A stretch of 64,000 nucleotides of DNA from Pseudoips prasinana (GCA_951640165.1 OX621244.1:11798001-11862000); one strand, 5' to 3'. Shown: positions 11,606-21,434, numbered from the stretch's first letter. The notes: generated by a model not told the origin, from the sequence alone. Translations and numbers: made by a program.

Positions 11606-12791
11606 TACTCTGTCAAGAAAGTACCGGAAAAAGATCAATATAATAATACAAAATGTTTGTTATTCATCCAAATTTATCTGTTCACCCTCAAAGTATGCTC
11701 TTTCAGAAACGATACACTTACGCCAACGAATAATCCATTCATCAAAACATTTTTTAAACGCTGCTTTCGGAATTGAGTTCAGTTCTCGCCGCGAATTCTC
11801 CTTAATGTCTTCTGCCGATTGAAAACGGGTACCACGAAGTGGTAATTTGAGTTTAGGAAAAAGAAAGAAGTCTGCTGGAGCCATATCTGGTGAATATGGT
11901 GGTTGCTGGATGGTATTTGTTGAGTGTTTGGTCAAAAATTCGTTCACAATCATGGCCTTGTGCAAAGGCGCATTATCGTGGTGCAAAATCCAAGAATATT
12001 CTTTCCACAAATCTGGCCTTTTTCGTCAAATTTGCTCTCTTAAACGCCGCATAACGCTCAAATAATATTTGAGCGTTCGACCTTCCGGTAAGAATTCAGA
12101 GTGCACAACACCGCTATAGTCAAAGAAAACAGTTGGGTCGAAAATGTTGGGTCGGAATTGACTCGTTCTACCATGTCCTCAGCGACTTTCATGCGATTGA
12201 GTTTTTGGAGAAAATTCAGATCTTTTGGGACTAGCCGAGCAGCAACATGTTTCATACCCAAATGATTAGTGTAAATGGTACGAATCGACTCGTGAGATAC
12301 AGAAAGTTCGGCGGCTATCTCTCTAAGAGTTGAATGAGGATTTCAGTCACTATTGCCTTCACTTTTGCGATGTAAACTTCAGTTGCAGACGTTGATGACC
12401 TACCAGAGCAAGGCAAATCTTGCATCAGATCTCGACCGCTTTTGAACGCTTTGAACCACTCATAAGCACGAGTTTTTGATAAAGTCGATTCACCGTAAGC
12501 CTTCTGTAACATTTTCAGTGACTCCGAACACGAAATTCCATTAGCGATGCAAAATTTAAGACAAACTCTTTGTTCGATATTTTTGTCCATTATGAAATTC
12601 GCAATACACACTATAGGTATATGATATTACTAAAACCAGCACTGTATTTAATATAAATAACAGATACAACTCAAACTCCGCGCCAAAATGGAAAACAGTT
12701 GTGCCAATCTACGAATACAAAAAAAAACAAAAATATAAATTTAGAACCATAAACAAATCATCCATTCCCGATACTTTTTTGACTGAATGTA
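11606..12791 (-). mobile_element. mariner-family DNA transposon, internally deleted
   Basis: Imperfect terminal inverted repeats can be read: left 'TCTGTCAAGAAAGTACCGG' (about 11609-11627) and, on the other strand at the right end, 'TTCAGTCAAAAAAGTATCGG' (about 12768-12788). TA dinucleotides lie at both ends, as expected for Tc1/mariner insertion. Total length is about 1.19 kb. The transposase gene is on the minus strand and dead. Confidence 0.85.
11660..12590 (-). pseudogene. mariner transposase pseudogene, first catalytic Asp deleted
   Basis: Cut-and-paste transposase remnant in three frames. From the N-terminus (high coordinates): MDKNIEQRVCLKFCIANG (ATG at about 12588-12590), a helix-turn-helix region with LSKTRAYEWFKAFKSGRD and a GRPS-like GRSSTS motif. 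After a frameshift comes GMKHVAARLVPKDLN, then MVERVNSDPTF. Intact mariners continue here into the block with the first catalytic Asp. Instead the sequence jumps to a block readable as VVHSEFLPEGR in another frame, so that Asp is missing. The C-terminal frame (11660-12010) has WILHHDNAPLHKA and PPYSPDMAPADFFLF, holding the second and third Asp of the D,D34D triad. It is non-functional. Confidence 0.88.
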
Positions 12792-12799
12792 TATTTAAC

Positions 12800-13515
12800 A
12801 CCATTATTTAAAACATTTTTGTATACCGAATCATCAGTAGTATAATACTCAAAAAATAGCAAACTTTGAGTCGTAATTCTTATAATATTGTTTGATGAAA
12901 GCAGTTGCAATACTCAAAGATAAATCAAAGTAATTCATATTTACTATTATATTGTAAATCAGCAATAAGCGCATGTACTACCCGACCGGGTATTTCAAGA
13001 AATGGCCTAATATAGAGCAAGAAAGTTAAGTATGCCCATATTAGCATGATAAAACTTATTTAAACTACTGGTAGCTGGTCTTAATCAATATTATAAATAC
13101 AAAAGTTTGAATATTAGTACTGTTATCTTCGCAAGTTAGAATTTAACCCTAAGGAACTACTGCCAGCAAGAAACCGTTAAATATTAGTATAAACTTCAAG
13201 GTTTAACAATTCTAAAGCTCTTATAAGTACTGTAAATGAAGCTATAGAACTGAATCGATATAATCTGTGCGTCCTAATCGGAGTATTAAGTCGCCACTGT
13301 CGTCTTATAGAGCTCCTTATTTCTTTGGGAAACAGATACCATAGATTCTGCTTGTTCTGACATTAATAATTCAAACACACCTGTATCTACTCTGCATCTA
13401 TGAACCACGAATCATTAACGGACCACCCTAGTTTGCAAACACTACTTACAGTGTGATTATCTTTACGTAACATCTGTCAAAGAATCCTGATGTTCATGTA
13501 GGATGCATAAGAAAG
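12800..13515. other. No gene or repeat recognised
   Basis: AT-rich anonymous sequence between the mariner and a SINE. I see no open frame with a recognisable motif. Confidence 0.45.
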
Positions 13516-13527
13516 CACAATAATAAT

Positions 13528-13738
13528 AATATCCTGGGAATTTATTCACACACGGCCATCAGATCCCAAACTAAGCAAAGCTTGTACTGTGGAAACCAGA
13601 TAACTGATATACGACATACGTTACATATCAGGACAAACAGACATGTTCATGCACACAAATATCTGTCCTGGGTCGGCATCGGACCTACGACCTGCGGCGT
13701 AAAAGGCCTACCAAGTATGCCAAACAGCCAACCATACA
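13528..13738 (-). mobile_element. tRNA-headed SINE, family Y (-)
   Basis: On the minus strand: a tRNA-like head with a degraded B box, then 'ATTTGTGTGCATGAACATG', 'TTTGTCCTGA'-like sequence, and the 3' core 'ACAAGCTTTGCTTAGTTTGG' followed by 'GATCTGATGGCCGTGTGTGA'. The end has a (TAT)-rich tail on the + side (TAATAATAATATCC). Confidence 0.8.
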
Positions 13739-13873
13739 ATAATTGTACACTTGCTTAGAGAAACGTCAGCCAGGACCAGGACTAGAAATAACCTTAAAAC
13801 AACATCTTTCTTTTTTATTCATCTACAATAATATATTCGCACATGTTTATAACTATTAAAAAAAAAAAAAAAA

Positions 13874-14215
13874 GGTTTTTATTCACGTAGACTTTAAAAA
13901 AGCGCTTGTAAATAGTCAAAACATGTTCGTAGTAATATATAATAAATTTTTAATTATTTCTGGGTACATATAGATATTTAGGTACACGGATTGTAGTAAA
14001 TAATTTACAATAAGATTTATTTCATAACAGTAACGTTATTTAACTAACTTAAATTAAGTTATTGTCAAGATCATGAGTAGGTTTAATTATCTAAATTTTA
14101 AATTTTAGCTATATGTTTACTACATATTGTCTGACAGTTTAAATTATTATATTTGATTGTAACTATGCCGAAGGTCAGCCTTTAAAATGGGGTTATAATA
14201 TTTATTCAGAATAAA
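13874..14215. repeat. Unclassified interspersed repeat, family Z (longest copy)
   Basis: Starts after an A-run with 'GGTTTTTATTCACGTAGACT' and 'AAAGCGCTTGTAAATAGTC'. It continues through 'GATATTTAGGTACACGGATT' and 'AAGTTATTGTCAA' to 'TACTACATATTGTCTGA' and a 'GGTCAGCCTTTAAAATG' block. The middle and end recur at 32530-32845 and the start recurs at 47873-47940. No protein motif is visible; it could be the untranslated end of a LINE. Confidence 0.6.
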
Positions 14216-14502
14216 GCTGCTCATAATATAGGCAACTTCATTAAATATAATAGGCTCTACTAACCCAGACAATACAAACAATATGAGCTCTGATTTAGCC
14301 AGTATTCTGCCCCTTACGAAGTAGGTACTCAGTAACAAGCGGGTTATGTTAAGTTTATATAATGTGCGACAATTTATCCTTATATAAAGCTAGCTCTATG
14401 TTACGTTACCCTTTCAATATGATACGATACGACATAATGATTTAGCTAGCCGTCAGGCTCTTATACAACTTTAATAACAAGTGAAGGTCAAAATACCATC
14501 AC

Positions 14503-14546
14503 AAGGGCTGCTAACTCGACGAGCACTCGACGAATTAGCAGCCCTT
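14503..14546. repeat. Short inverted repeat (16 bp arms, one mismatch)
   Basis: 'AAGGGCTGCTAACTCG' (14503-14518) pairs with 'CGAATTAGCAGCCCTT' (14531-14546) across 12 nt. Confidence 0.8.
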
Positions 14547-15029
14547 AAGAATGGTCCGTGGAGTACTGAAACACGTGTTGGGTATCGTACTGGCATATGT
14601 AATTTCCTTTTATGTTGTCCTTCTTGCATGTGCATATTTTTGCGGGCGGCGGGGCGGTGCAAGTTGCATCCCGGCGTGACTAAACTAGCAATTAGCGGAA
14701 TTAACACTACATATTGATGTTGTATTTTTATTGTTATGGATTTCCGCAAAGTAACGCCTTTTTCCATTACTTATCTACAAGTGAAGGTGTTCGCTCAAAC
14801 TTACCTTAAGTACTTTAAAACACAACGATGCAACCAATAATGTCGTCTGATCATGCAAGTGCATAGCTCTTATAACGAGGTGACAGGATTTATTATATAG
14901 AGTTAAATGTTCTACTTTAATATTAAATAAATTGTAAGGATTTTCAACTGAGACAAAATGAGACTTTGAGCACATAATGCTTTGTCTATAAAACTCATTT
15001 TACATTTTCCTTTTTTCATCTCCCAGGGA

Positions 15030-15222
15030 AAGGGAAGCAGCGTCTGTCTGTGTTCTATGACTATCATACTACGATCGACAACGCGTCTGCCAAGATATTA
15101 AGGTATTTAAACATTAGACACCGTTGCGATTATGGCATATCCCTATAGACGACGGACACAATCTCTTGGGGAAGCCTTTTTCCAAGAGCAGACGTCATTC
15201 GGCTGATAAGATGAATGCTAAA
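15030..15222 (+). mobile_element. RTE-derived SINE-like short element (+)
   Basis: The 5' half matches the RTE 5' region (GGGAAGCAGCGTCTG, ATGACTATCATACTACGATC, CGCGTCTGCCAAG, TTGCGATTATGGCATATCC). The 3' half matches the RTE 3' end (TCTCTTGGGGAAGCC, CAGACGTCATTCGGCTGATA). All RTE coding between is absent. A roughly 30 bp unrelated stretch (ATATTAAGGTATTTAAAC...) is inserted in the middle. Confidence 0.8.
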
Positions 15223-15358
15223 TTAGTTTTATTTTGAGTATTACCGATTTTATTTATATAACAATAATTACTTTAAATTCAATTATTACTAATAAGAAGA
15301 AATTTATTTAATAAGAAATTTTAACTATAATGCTATAAACTAAATTAAAATAAACTAA

Positions 15359-15499
15359 CTAAAGGCCATCCATTAAGCGCTCCGCATCGGCATCAAAGGG
15401 TATCGTGCCCAGAAGGCTGGCAGCATTGCCACGTTGTATGGCAATGCTTATTCTCTGTGCAAAAAATAGACCAGCCCTCTGGTCACGTGTGGCGTCAAT
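15359..15499 (-). pseudogene. Small conserved-looking coding remnant, probably transposon-derived
   Basis: A 46-codon open stretch ending in TAG at 15359-15361. It reads [17 protein letters not shown], then [18 protein letters not shown], then [11 protein letters not shown]. Base composition is markedly more G+C than the flanks, typical of coding sequence. I recall similar 'QRxSxAxQRGNAAS' strings in moth transposon polyproteins but cannot name the family with certainty. There is no start codon and no upstream exon, so it is a fragment. It could instead be a short host exon; that is less likely because it is surrounded by repeats. Confidence 0.45.
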
Positions 15500-15682
15500 C
15501 AATTATTATTTATTTTATTTTTATTTTTGAACTAATATCATAAAAATGTGCTGGGGATAGATGCTACTAGGAAGATGAGCTTACTTATTTAACACCTAGT
15601 GGTAGCTAGTGTATGTCTACTTTATGTATCCCTTAGTCACTTTTTACGACACCCACAGGGGTGGCCCTGTTATTCTTTTTGA

Positions 15683-15955
15683 CGGGCCTGTTGGCGTGGT
15701 TGGTAGATACGCTGCCTTTCACGCCGCAGGTCGTGGGTTCGATTCCCACCCGGGACAAATATTTGTGTGCATGAACATGTATGTTTGTCCTGAGTCTGGG
15801 TGTAAATTACTATATAAGTATATATTTACAAAAGGAAAATAGTATATGTAATATATCAGTTATCTGGTTTCCATAGTACAAGCTCTGCTTAGTTTGGGAT
15901 CAGATGGCCGTGTGTGAATAATGTCCCAGGATATTATCTTGCTGGGCTGGAAACT
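15683..15955 (+). mobile_element. tRNA-headed SINE, family Y (+), best full-length copy
   Basis: tRNA-derived head: A-box-like 'TTGGCGTGGTTGGTAGATAC' and B box 'GGTTCGATTCC' about 40 nt later. The body is 'TTTGTGTGCATGAACATG', 'TTTGTCCTGAGTCTGGGTGT'. The 3' core is 'CCATAGTACAAGCTCTGC', 'TTAGTTTGGGATCAGATGG', 'CCGTGTGTGAATAATGTCC', ending 'AGGATATTATC'. The head lacks tRNA folding and a CCA context, so it is a SINE promoter and not a tRNA gene. Confidence 0.88.
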
Positions 15956-15989
15956 ACACTGATTGTATTTTATAAAACCATACATACAT

Positions 15990-16670
15990 AAAAAGCGGAG
16001 TTTGAAACATAATTTTTTTCGCGTTTTTCAGTACCATAATTTTATTTTACAACTACGTCTATTTGGGCCATTTACTTCTGACCTGCACTTTTAACGAATG
16101 TCTCCTTCGTATTTAGAACTCCGACTAACTAAAAGACATTCTCTATCTCTCTCTTAAAATAAAACATTTCTTGACACAACACATAAACCACATACACAAA
16201 TACAGTTGGCTACAAAATGCTAAACAACACTAATAAAGGCTATTTAAATGCCCTGTAAAAAGCTGGAATATATCATCTGTAATACTGTATTTACCAGTTA
16301 AGTCCTGTTTACGTTTCCCTTTGACCGGGCTCAGCCGTTATTCTTCTTCAACCTAATCTGGATTACAAAAAACTTGTCTTGGCGGTTGTAAAGCTGTAGA
16401 CGAGCGTTCTATATTGGTTTGATTTATTCTGAAACAATTTGTGGCAGCGTTGAAAGTTGTATTTGCTACAGAAATTATGACTATGGGGGAAAAAATTAAA
16501 TATAAATTTTATTATATAATTTTTCGATATTTTGTTTTATTTATTTTTGTTATCTAATAACGGTTTCGGACCGTCTATGTGGACGGTGATCACTAATTAT
16601 ATAAAACCTCGTAAAATAATAAAATAGGCAATAAGGAGTTTATATGTATATTAGACACTAATTTTGTTAT
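15990..16670. other. No gene or repeat recognised
   Basis: Anonymous AT-rich DNA. One short stretch near 16290-16400 is slightly richer in G+C but has no recognisable coding. Confidence 0.4.
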
Positions 16671-16818
16671 TACAGATTGCGGTAGCGTGATGTGCTGGCA
16701 TCTGTACGATGCCAGCACATCCAGCTACCCCAATCTGTCTAATTTCTCCAATTGAAAGTTGAAAATCTATAAAAGAAATTTGACAGATTGGGGTAGCTGG
16801 ATGTGCTGGCGTCTGAAC
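16671..16818. mobile_element. MITE family M: a solo terminal repeat plus a full copy, end to end
   Basis: 16671-16707 is a lone right terminus (ACAGATTGCGGTAGCGTGAT ... CATCTGTAC). It is followed immediately by a full element 16708-16818 with inverted termini 'GCCAGCACATCCAGCTACCC' and 'GGGTAGCTGGATGTGCTGGC'. The interior 'AAAATCTATAAAAGAAATTT' is shared with the copies at 23457, 26318, 52775 and 61112. Confidence 0.85.
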
Positions 16819-17040
16819 CTGTTGATAATTAATGTATGATAACATAAATCTGTTGCCGCAGAATGTTGGCCTTCCCTTGTTCTATATAATAACTGTTTAC
16901 ATTTCCAATGAAAGTTTTGATTTGATTCGAGTAAAGTATGTATTATCTATTACAAATATCTATTATCTATTACAAATAAATAAAATTGGAGTGTCTGTTT
17001 GTAATATTGAAATAACCGGTTTTTACTACATAAATATGAA

Positions 17041-18640
17041 TATACACACATCAACAAAGTCTAGGGATACGTTATTTTGAAATCAAACATGGCTTTATTG
17101 TTTAAAACCTATTTAGTTTCCTTAAAAAGTTTATTTACAGATTTAAACCTTGTCTATTCTTTATTCAAAATTTAAAAATTAAAATGAGAAACAAATGAAA
17201 ACACGCAAAGCACAGCGCAATCTTGAGTTGTATCTAATTTCAAGAAGTTGCATTAAAATTTTTTTTGCGTGTTAATTGAAGAAAACCTGATAAATTGTTT
17301 TATTTTCTTTTCTCAATTGGTTGTGTAAGCTTTTTAGCGTCATGCCACGCCATCATTTGAGTCGAGATGAAATGTTACGGGCAGTTGGCATGTTACAAAA
17401 CGGTGCTATTCAACGCGTCGTTGCTGAGTCTCTGGGCACAAGCCAAAATGTGGTATCCAGGCTGTGGTCACGTTATCGCGCTACTGGAGATGTGGCAGAA
17501 CGGCACACAGGTAGATATCGTGTTACCACTCAGAGACAGGATCGATTTCTCCAAATGACCGCCAGAAGACTACCCAATATCACAGCGATGCAACTAGTGC
17601 AAAGGCTCCAGGAGGGTCAGCAGCTGCTGGTGAGCGACCAAACCGTGCGAAGGAGGCTGCATGAAGTTGGTCTTCATGCTCGCAGACCGCTACGAGTCCC
17701 AGCGCTGCGACGTGGCAATCGCGGTAGGCGACTTTTATGGGCTCAAGAACATTTGACATGGAGTGATCAACAATGGTCATTGGTGCTGTTCACTGATGAG
17801 TCCCGCTATGGATTTCATCCAGATTCGAGACGAACACGCGTTTGGAGAACTCCAGGCAGGGTCAGCCGTCTCCGACATCCACAGGAGGTCCACTCTTACC
17901 AAGGCGGGACAATTATGGTGTGGGCAGGAATACGAATCGGCGGACGAACCCAACTCATTTGGATTCAGGGCAGCATGACTGCCCATAGATACCGTGAGGA
18001 GGTAGTAGAACGTGTCATTGTCCCGCTCAGGGCCCTAACGGGGCAAGAATTTCAGCTCATGCATGACAATGCACCTTCCCATACAGCGCGGCTGGTGAGG
18101 GCCGCCCTTCGAGAACACGATGTTCAGGTATTAGATTGGCCTCCACAGTCGCCAGACTTAAACCCAATTGAACACGCCTGGGACATGTTACAGCGAAGAG
18201 CATTGAGGGATTTTCCGCCCAACTTGACAACAGAAGAACAACTTTTCGAACATTTAAAAAGAACTTGGGACTGCATACCCCAGCAAGACATTGACACCTT
18301 AATTTTAAGTATGGAAAATCGTTGCCGCTGTGTGATTAATGTTAGAGGAGGAAATACCGATTACTGATTATCAGATTTGGTAAGATTTTTATTCATTTAA
18401 TTCGATTGAATAATTTTATAAGAATAAAATGTTTTTGTTCACTCAGTAATTTTCTATGGCTTAATTAATTTAAGACTTTTATTAATTAGAAAAACAAAAT
18501 CGCATCGTGTTGTTAATGTTTAAATATCGGCCATGAAATTATCTTTAATTCTTCCATTTACAGTCATAACAAAATGTTTATAGTTTTCTAGATAATCAAT
18601 GAAATGTTCAATATCCCTAGATTGTGTTGATGTGTGTATA
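17041..18640 (+). mobile_element. Tc1-type DNA transposon, structurally complete
   Basis: The left inverted repeat 'TACACACATCAACAAAGTCT'... (17043-17069) matches the right one read in reverse, 'TACACACATCAACACAATCT'... (18612-18638), with two mismatches in about 27. TA target duplications flank both (17041-17042 and 18639-18640). The element is about 1.6 kb with one intact gene, so it is the least decayed DNA transposon here. The 5' untranslated stretch is about 300 bp. Confidence 0.93.
17342..18367 (+). CDS. Tc1-like DD34E transposase, intact
   Basis: Cut-and-paste transposase that binds its terminal repeats and inserts at TA; acts in the nucleus. I start at the ATG at 17342 (MPRHHLSRDEM), giving 341 residues, the usual Tc1 length; an in-frame TTG 21 nt upstream is unlikely to be used. 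The N-terminal 110 residues hold two helix-turn-helix segments (RAVGMLQNGAIQRVVAESLG, then SQNVVSRLWSRYRATG) separated by a GRPR-like GRYR. The catalytic domain has the first Asp in LVLFTDESRYGFHPD, the second in LMHDNAPSHTA, and Glu in SPDLNPIEHAWD; exactly 34 residues lie between the second Asp and Glu. It ends RGGNTDY, typical of an arthropod Tc1 clade. No stop or frameshift interrupts it. Activity cannot be judged from sequence alone. Confidence 0.95.
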   Translation: MPRHHLSRDEMLRAVGMLQNGAIQRVVAESLGTSQNVVSRLWSRYRATGDVAERHTGRYRVTTQRQDRFLQMTARRLPNITAMQLVQRLQEGQQLLVSDQTVRRRLHEVGLHARRPLRVPALRRGNRGRRLLWAQEHLTWSDQQWSLVLFTDESRYGFHPDSRRTRVWRTPGRVSRLRHPQEVHSYQGGTIMVWAGIRIGGRTQLIWIQGSMTAHRYREEVVERVIVPLRALTGQEFQLMHDNAPSHTARLVRAALREHDVQVLDWPPQSPDLNPIEHAWDMLQRRALRDFPPNLTTEEQLFEHLKRTWDCIPQQDIDTLILSMENRCRCVINVRGGNTDY

Positions 18641-18659
18641 TACGGTACATACACCAAAA

Positions 18660-18872
18660 TAACATTTTTTTTTATTTTTGTCTGTCTGTCTGTCTGTTTG
18701 TTCCAGCTAATGTCTGAAACGGCTGGACCGATTTTGACGGGACTTTTATTGGCAGGTAGTTGATGTAATAAGGAGTAACTTAGGCTACTTTTATTTCAGA
18801 AAAAGTCTTTTATTTTACTAACAAACCGAAATAAACTAATTAACACGCGGACGAAGTCGCGGGGACAGCTAG
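18660..18872 (+). mobile_element. Helitron-like element, divergent variant (+)
   Basis: Ends with 'ACGCGGACGAAGTCGCGGGG' and 'ACAGCTAG' followed by T: the same 3' architecture as other copies, with a different hairpin loop. The body has (GTCT)n, 'GCTAATGTCTGAAACGGCTG' and 'GACCGATTTTGACGGGACTT'. The 5' end is not exact. Confidence 0.65.
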
Positions 18873-18899
18873 TTTTAAATATATTGTAAAGGTTGTTGG

Positions 18900-19109
18900 T
18901 GTAGTTTCTGTAATAAGAGAGAGCGAATAGTACTTTCAAAATTTTCTTTATATTAAGCATTTGCTACAAAATTTTATTGTTGTAGCGCTGATAATCCTTA
19001 TGGTACCAGGTCTTATCTTAAACTATTTCCTTACATAATGATGTCATAAACAATAAATTATAAATAACAAACAAAACAAAAATATAATTAAAACAAAATA
19101 ATAAAAGAC
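18900..19109. other. No gene recognised
   Basis: Short AT-rich spacer between a Helitron-like repeat and a SINE. Confidence 0.4.
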
Positions 19110-19318
19110 GGGCTGGTTGCCGTGTTTGGAAAACGCTTGCTTTTCACACCGGAGGTCGTCGATTTCCACCCACGACAGACATTTGCGTGCATGAAGATGT
19201 CTGTATGTTCTGAGTCTGGGTATAATCTATGTATATAAATAAGTATGTATTTACAAAAGAAAACTAATATATGTAATATATCAGTTATCTGGTTGCCTTG
19301 GTGTGAATAATGGACAAA
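19110..19318 (+). mobile_element. tRNA-headed SINE, family Y (+), 3' core lost
   Basis: Head 'GGCTGGTTGCCGTGTTTGG', degraded B box, 'GTGCATGAAGATGTCTGTAT', 'TCTGAGTCTGGGTATAATC', and 'ATATCAGTTATCTGGTTGCC'. It then jumps to 'GTGTGAATAATGGAC', so the 'ACAAGCTCTGCTTAGTTTGG' core is deleted. Confidence 0.8.
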
Positions 19319-19389
19319 AATAAACAAAACAATGTCATCATTTTACTATTGATCGTTCTTTACCGAAATGATTTAATATCGACAAAGAG

Positions 19390-19860
19390 GCACTTTAATA
19401 ATAAATAATAATAATCTTTATTTCAGACTTAAAAGTCCATAGTATTACATCAATTTAACATTGTTTATAAATGTATCCTATATAATTACAATATGATCTG
19501 ACTTGAAATTTTAATAATTGTAGTAAAAATAAATAAATTAATAATATAAAAATAGCGTGAAATGACAATGCAATCAAATTCATATAAAAATCAAACAAAC
19601 AGAAAATAAAATCAAATAAAAACATAATAAATTAAAATTTACAGATTTACAATTCAACTTAAAACAAATTAAAACTATAGAAATACATAATTTAATCTAA
19701 AATCTTTGTTATCAATATTATAATTATAAGGAAATCCGACCCAGTGCCATACCTACCCAGTGTCTCTGAAAGACAGTCAAATCGGGCCGCTATCATTTTT
19801 AGAATGCTGTTGGTGCTGTTTCTTTAGCGCTGCAGTATACTATTCAGGATGGACAACATT
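19390..19860. repeat. AT-rich tract with LINE-tail-like start
   Basis: 'AATAATAATCTTTATTTCAG' followed by 'ACTTAAAAGTCC' resembles the reversed 3' end of insect LINEs (a minus-strand tail of AAT repeats). The remainder is A-rich with no coding. A related 'AATAATAATCTTTATTTATT' occurs near 27067. Confidence 0.4.
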
Positions 19861-19904
19861 TATTAAAATTTCAAACATTTAAATAACAAAATATCTGTAT
19901 CAAA

Positions 19905-20098
19905 TCCTACTAATCACACTAATATTATAAAGGTGAAAGTTTATAAGTGTGTGGCTGTGTATGTTTGTTACTTCTTCACGTCTAAACGGCTGAATCGATT
20001 TTAATAAAATTTTATATGGAGTTAACTGACACCCTGTATTAACACATAGGCTATAATTTATAAAGTTTAACGCGGGTAAATCCGCGGGGCACAGCTAG
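19905..20098 (+). mobile_element. Helitron-like non-autonomous element (+), best copy
   Basis: Starts TCCTAC just after A and ends CTAG just before T, the Helitron insertion signature. The 3' end has a CGCGG-GTAAAT-CCGCG hairpin 8 nt before CTAG. The body has 'AATATTATAAAGGTGAAAG', 'GTTTGTTACTTCTTCACG', 'TCTAAACGGCTGAATCGATT' and 'ACACATAGGCTATAATTTAT'. No protein is encoded; an autonomous Rep/helicase partner is not in the window. Confidence 0.82.
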
Positions 20099-20574
20099 TA
20101 TTATAAAGGTGAAAGTTTGTGAGTGTGTGACTGTGTATGTTTGTTACTTCTGTAATGATATTACCTACCCTCCTATAGAATAAAACCTCTTTTATCAAGA
20201 TAGCTAGTAGCTCTGGTCAATTTATTAAAATAACTAAACATAGCTTTTAAAATGAGAATAGAATTCGAATCAAATAAAAAGTATGGTGTTACGTTTGATT
20301 GATGTTTGTCAATAGTTATAAAAATGGTGTGCTAAAGTAAACATTGTGAATCTAATTTTATCTCAATAAAATAAGTGATTGGTTGTGAATACATGTGTTA
20401 TTATTGAGAAGATCTCCCTAGATCCCGTACAGAAATACCTCTTGCAGCTGCAAGTGTGCTTACACTTCTTCACGTCTAAACGGCTGGAGTGATTTTAATA
20501 AAATTTGATATGGAGTTAACTGACACATAGTCTGTAATTTATAAAGTTTACCACGGGTACAACCGCTGGGCACA
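20099..20574 (+). mobile_element. Helitron-like element (+) in head-to-tail contact, split by a solo-LTR-like insertion
   Basis: Begins directly after the CTAG of the previous copy with 'TATTATAAAGGTGAAAG'. It is interrupted at 20150 and resumes at 20465 ('CTTCTTCACGTCTAAACGGC') through 'GGAGTTAACTGACACATAG' to a decayed end 'CCGCTGGGCACA' lacking CTAG. Confidence 0.8.
20151..20464 (+). mobile_element. Solo-LTR-like insertion (TG...CA, 314 bp)
   Basis: Begins TGTAATGATATTACC and ends GTGCTTACA, with CTTC on both sides as a 4 bp target duplication inside a Helitron-like repeat. It contains AATAAA (CTCAATAAAATAAGTG). A second, inverted copy with insertions lies at 26930-27798. There is no coding and no partner LTR nearby, so a solo LTR is the simplest reading; the superfamily is undetermined. 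Confidence 0.7.
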
Positions 20575-20996
20575 TTTATATTGTGAAGTGAAAGAAAACA
20601 CACGCTCGTTTGCACATCTCTAGTTATTCATGTGGCAGAATTCTACGCTGTATTCGCCGTATTCTACATTTTAGGTCACGCCGTACTGAAGAAAATGTGG
20701 GAAAATAAATAACTGCGTTAAATACATTCATTAACATGCGAAGCTCGTTAAAAATACTACAACTGTATATAAAAAGTACAGAAATATGATTGCAGTGTAA
20801 CACGAGGGCGGAATTCCTTTGTACTTAATGATTTCTTTCGTTGAAATAACTGAGTTGTTTTTCTTAAGTTACTTAGTGTGAAATTATAATTCATTGTAAT
20901 TGTTTCAATAATTCAGGCAAGTTTTTAAAATAATAACACGCTTTCAAGGTCTAATCTAGGGCAGTATTTAATTTCTAGGTATTTGTATACTAACTT

Positions 20997-21291
20997 AAAA
21001 AAACCGGCCAAGTGCGAGTCGGAATCGTGCAAGAAGGGTTCCGTGCCATTATCTATAAAGCGATCAACAAATTAACGTTTGTTGTATGGGAGCCCCCTGA
21101 AATATTTATTTAATTTTGTTTTTTATTTGTTGTTATAGCGGAAACAGAAATACATCATCTGTGAAAATTTCAACTGTCTAACTATCACGGTTCATGAGAT
21201 ACAGCCTGGTGACAGACGGACAGACAGACAACGAACAGTAATAGGGTCCCGTATTACCCTTTGGGTATGGAACCCTAAAAAATAGATAATG
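20997..21291 (+). repeat. Interspersed repeat of the 'CCGGCCAAGTGCGAGTCGG' family, copy 1
   Basis: Starts A-run, 'CCGGCCAAGTGCGAGTCGG', then 'TTGTATGGGAGCCCCCTGAA', 'AACTATCACGGTTCATGAGA' and 'TACAGCCTGGTGACAGACGG', and ends 'TATGGAACCCTAAAAAA'. This non-coding repeat is widespread in Lepidoptera and is a good clue to the host. A second copy is at 25888-26196 in the same orientation. Confidence 0.88.
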
Positions 21292-21434
21292 AGTATTATC
21301 ATTTACACTGAAACTTACCGATAAACTGTTTGACTCGAAGGTGATGTGTACGGGATGGAAAAGGAGTTCATTTATTATTAGGTAACTAAGAACAGAAGGG
21401 ATAACATACTAAGTAAGTCCTAATTCAATTAAAA

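Noticed and set aside
14471..14767. Open frames on both strands around 14481-14767
   Set aside because: Both cross the short palindrome at 14503-14546, have no motif, and overlap each other antisense.
15690..15760. tRNA genes suggested by A and B box sequences (also at 23100, 27460, 28550, 46390, 48870, 52660, 57750)
   Set aside because: Each is followed by a shared SINE body, the acceptor stem does not pair, and the copies recur as families. They are SINE heads, not tRNA genes.
16651..16845. Small protein frames through the MITE copies (also at 26288, 52797)
   Set aside because: They are translations of the MITE termini, which explains why similar peptides recur.
17367..17978. Additional open frames overlapping the Tc1 transposase
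   Set aside because: Shadow frames of the intact transposase with no motif of their own.
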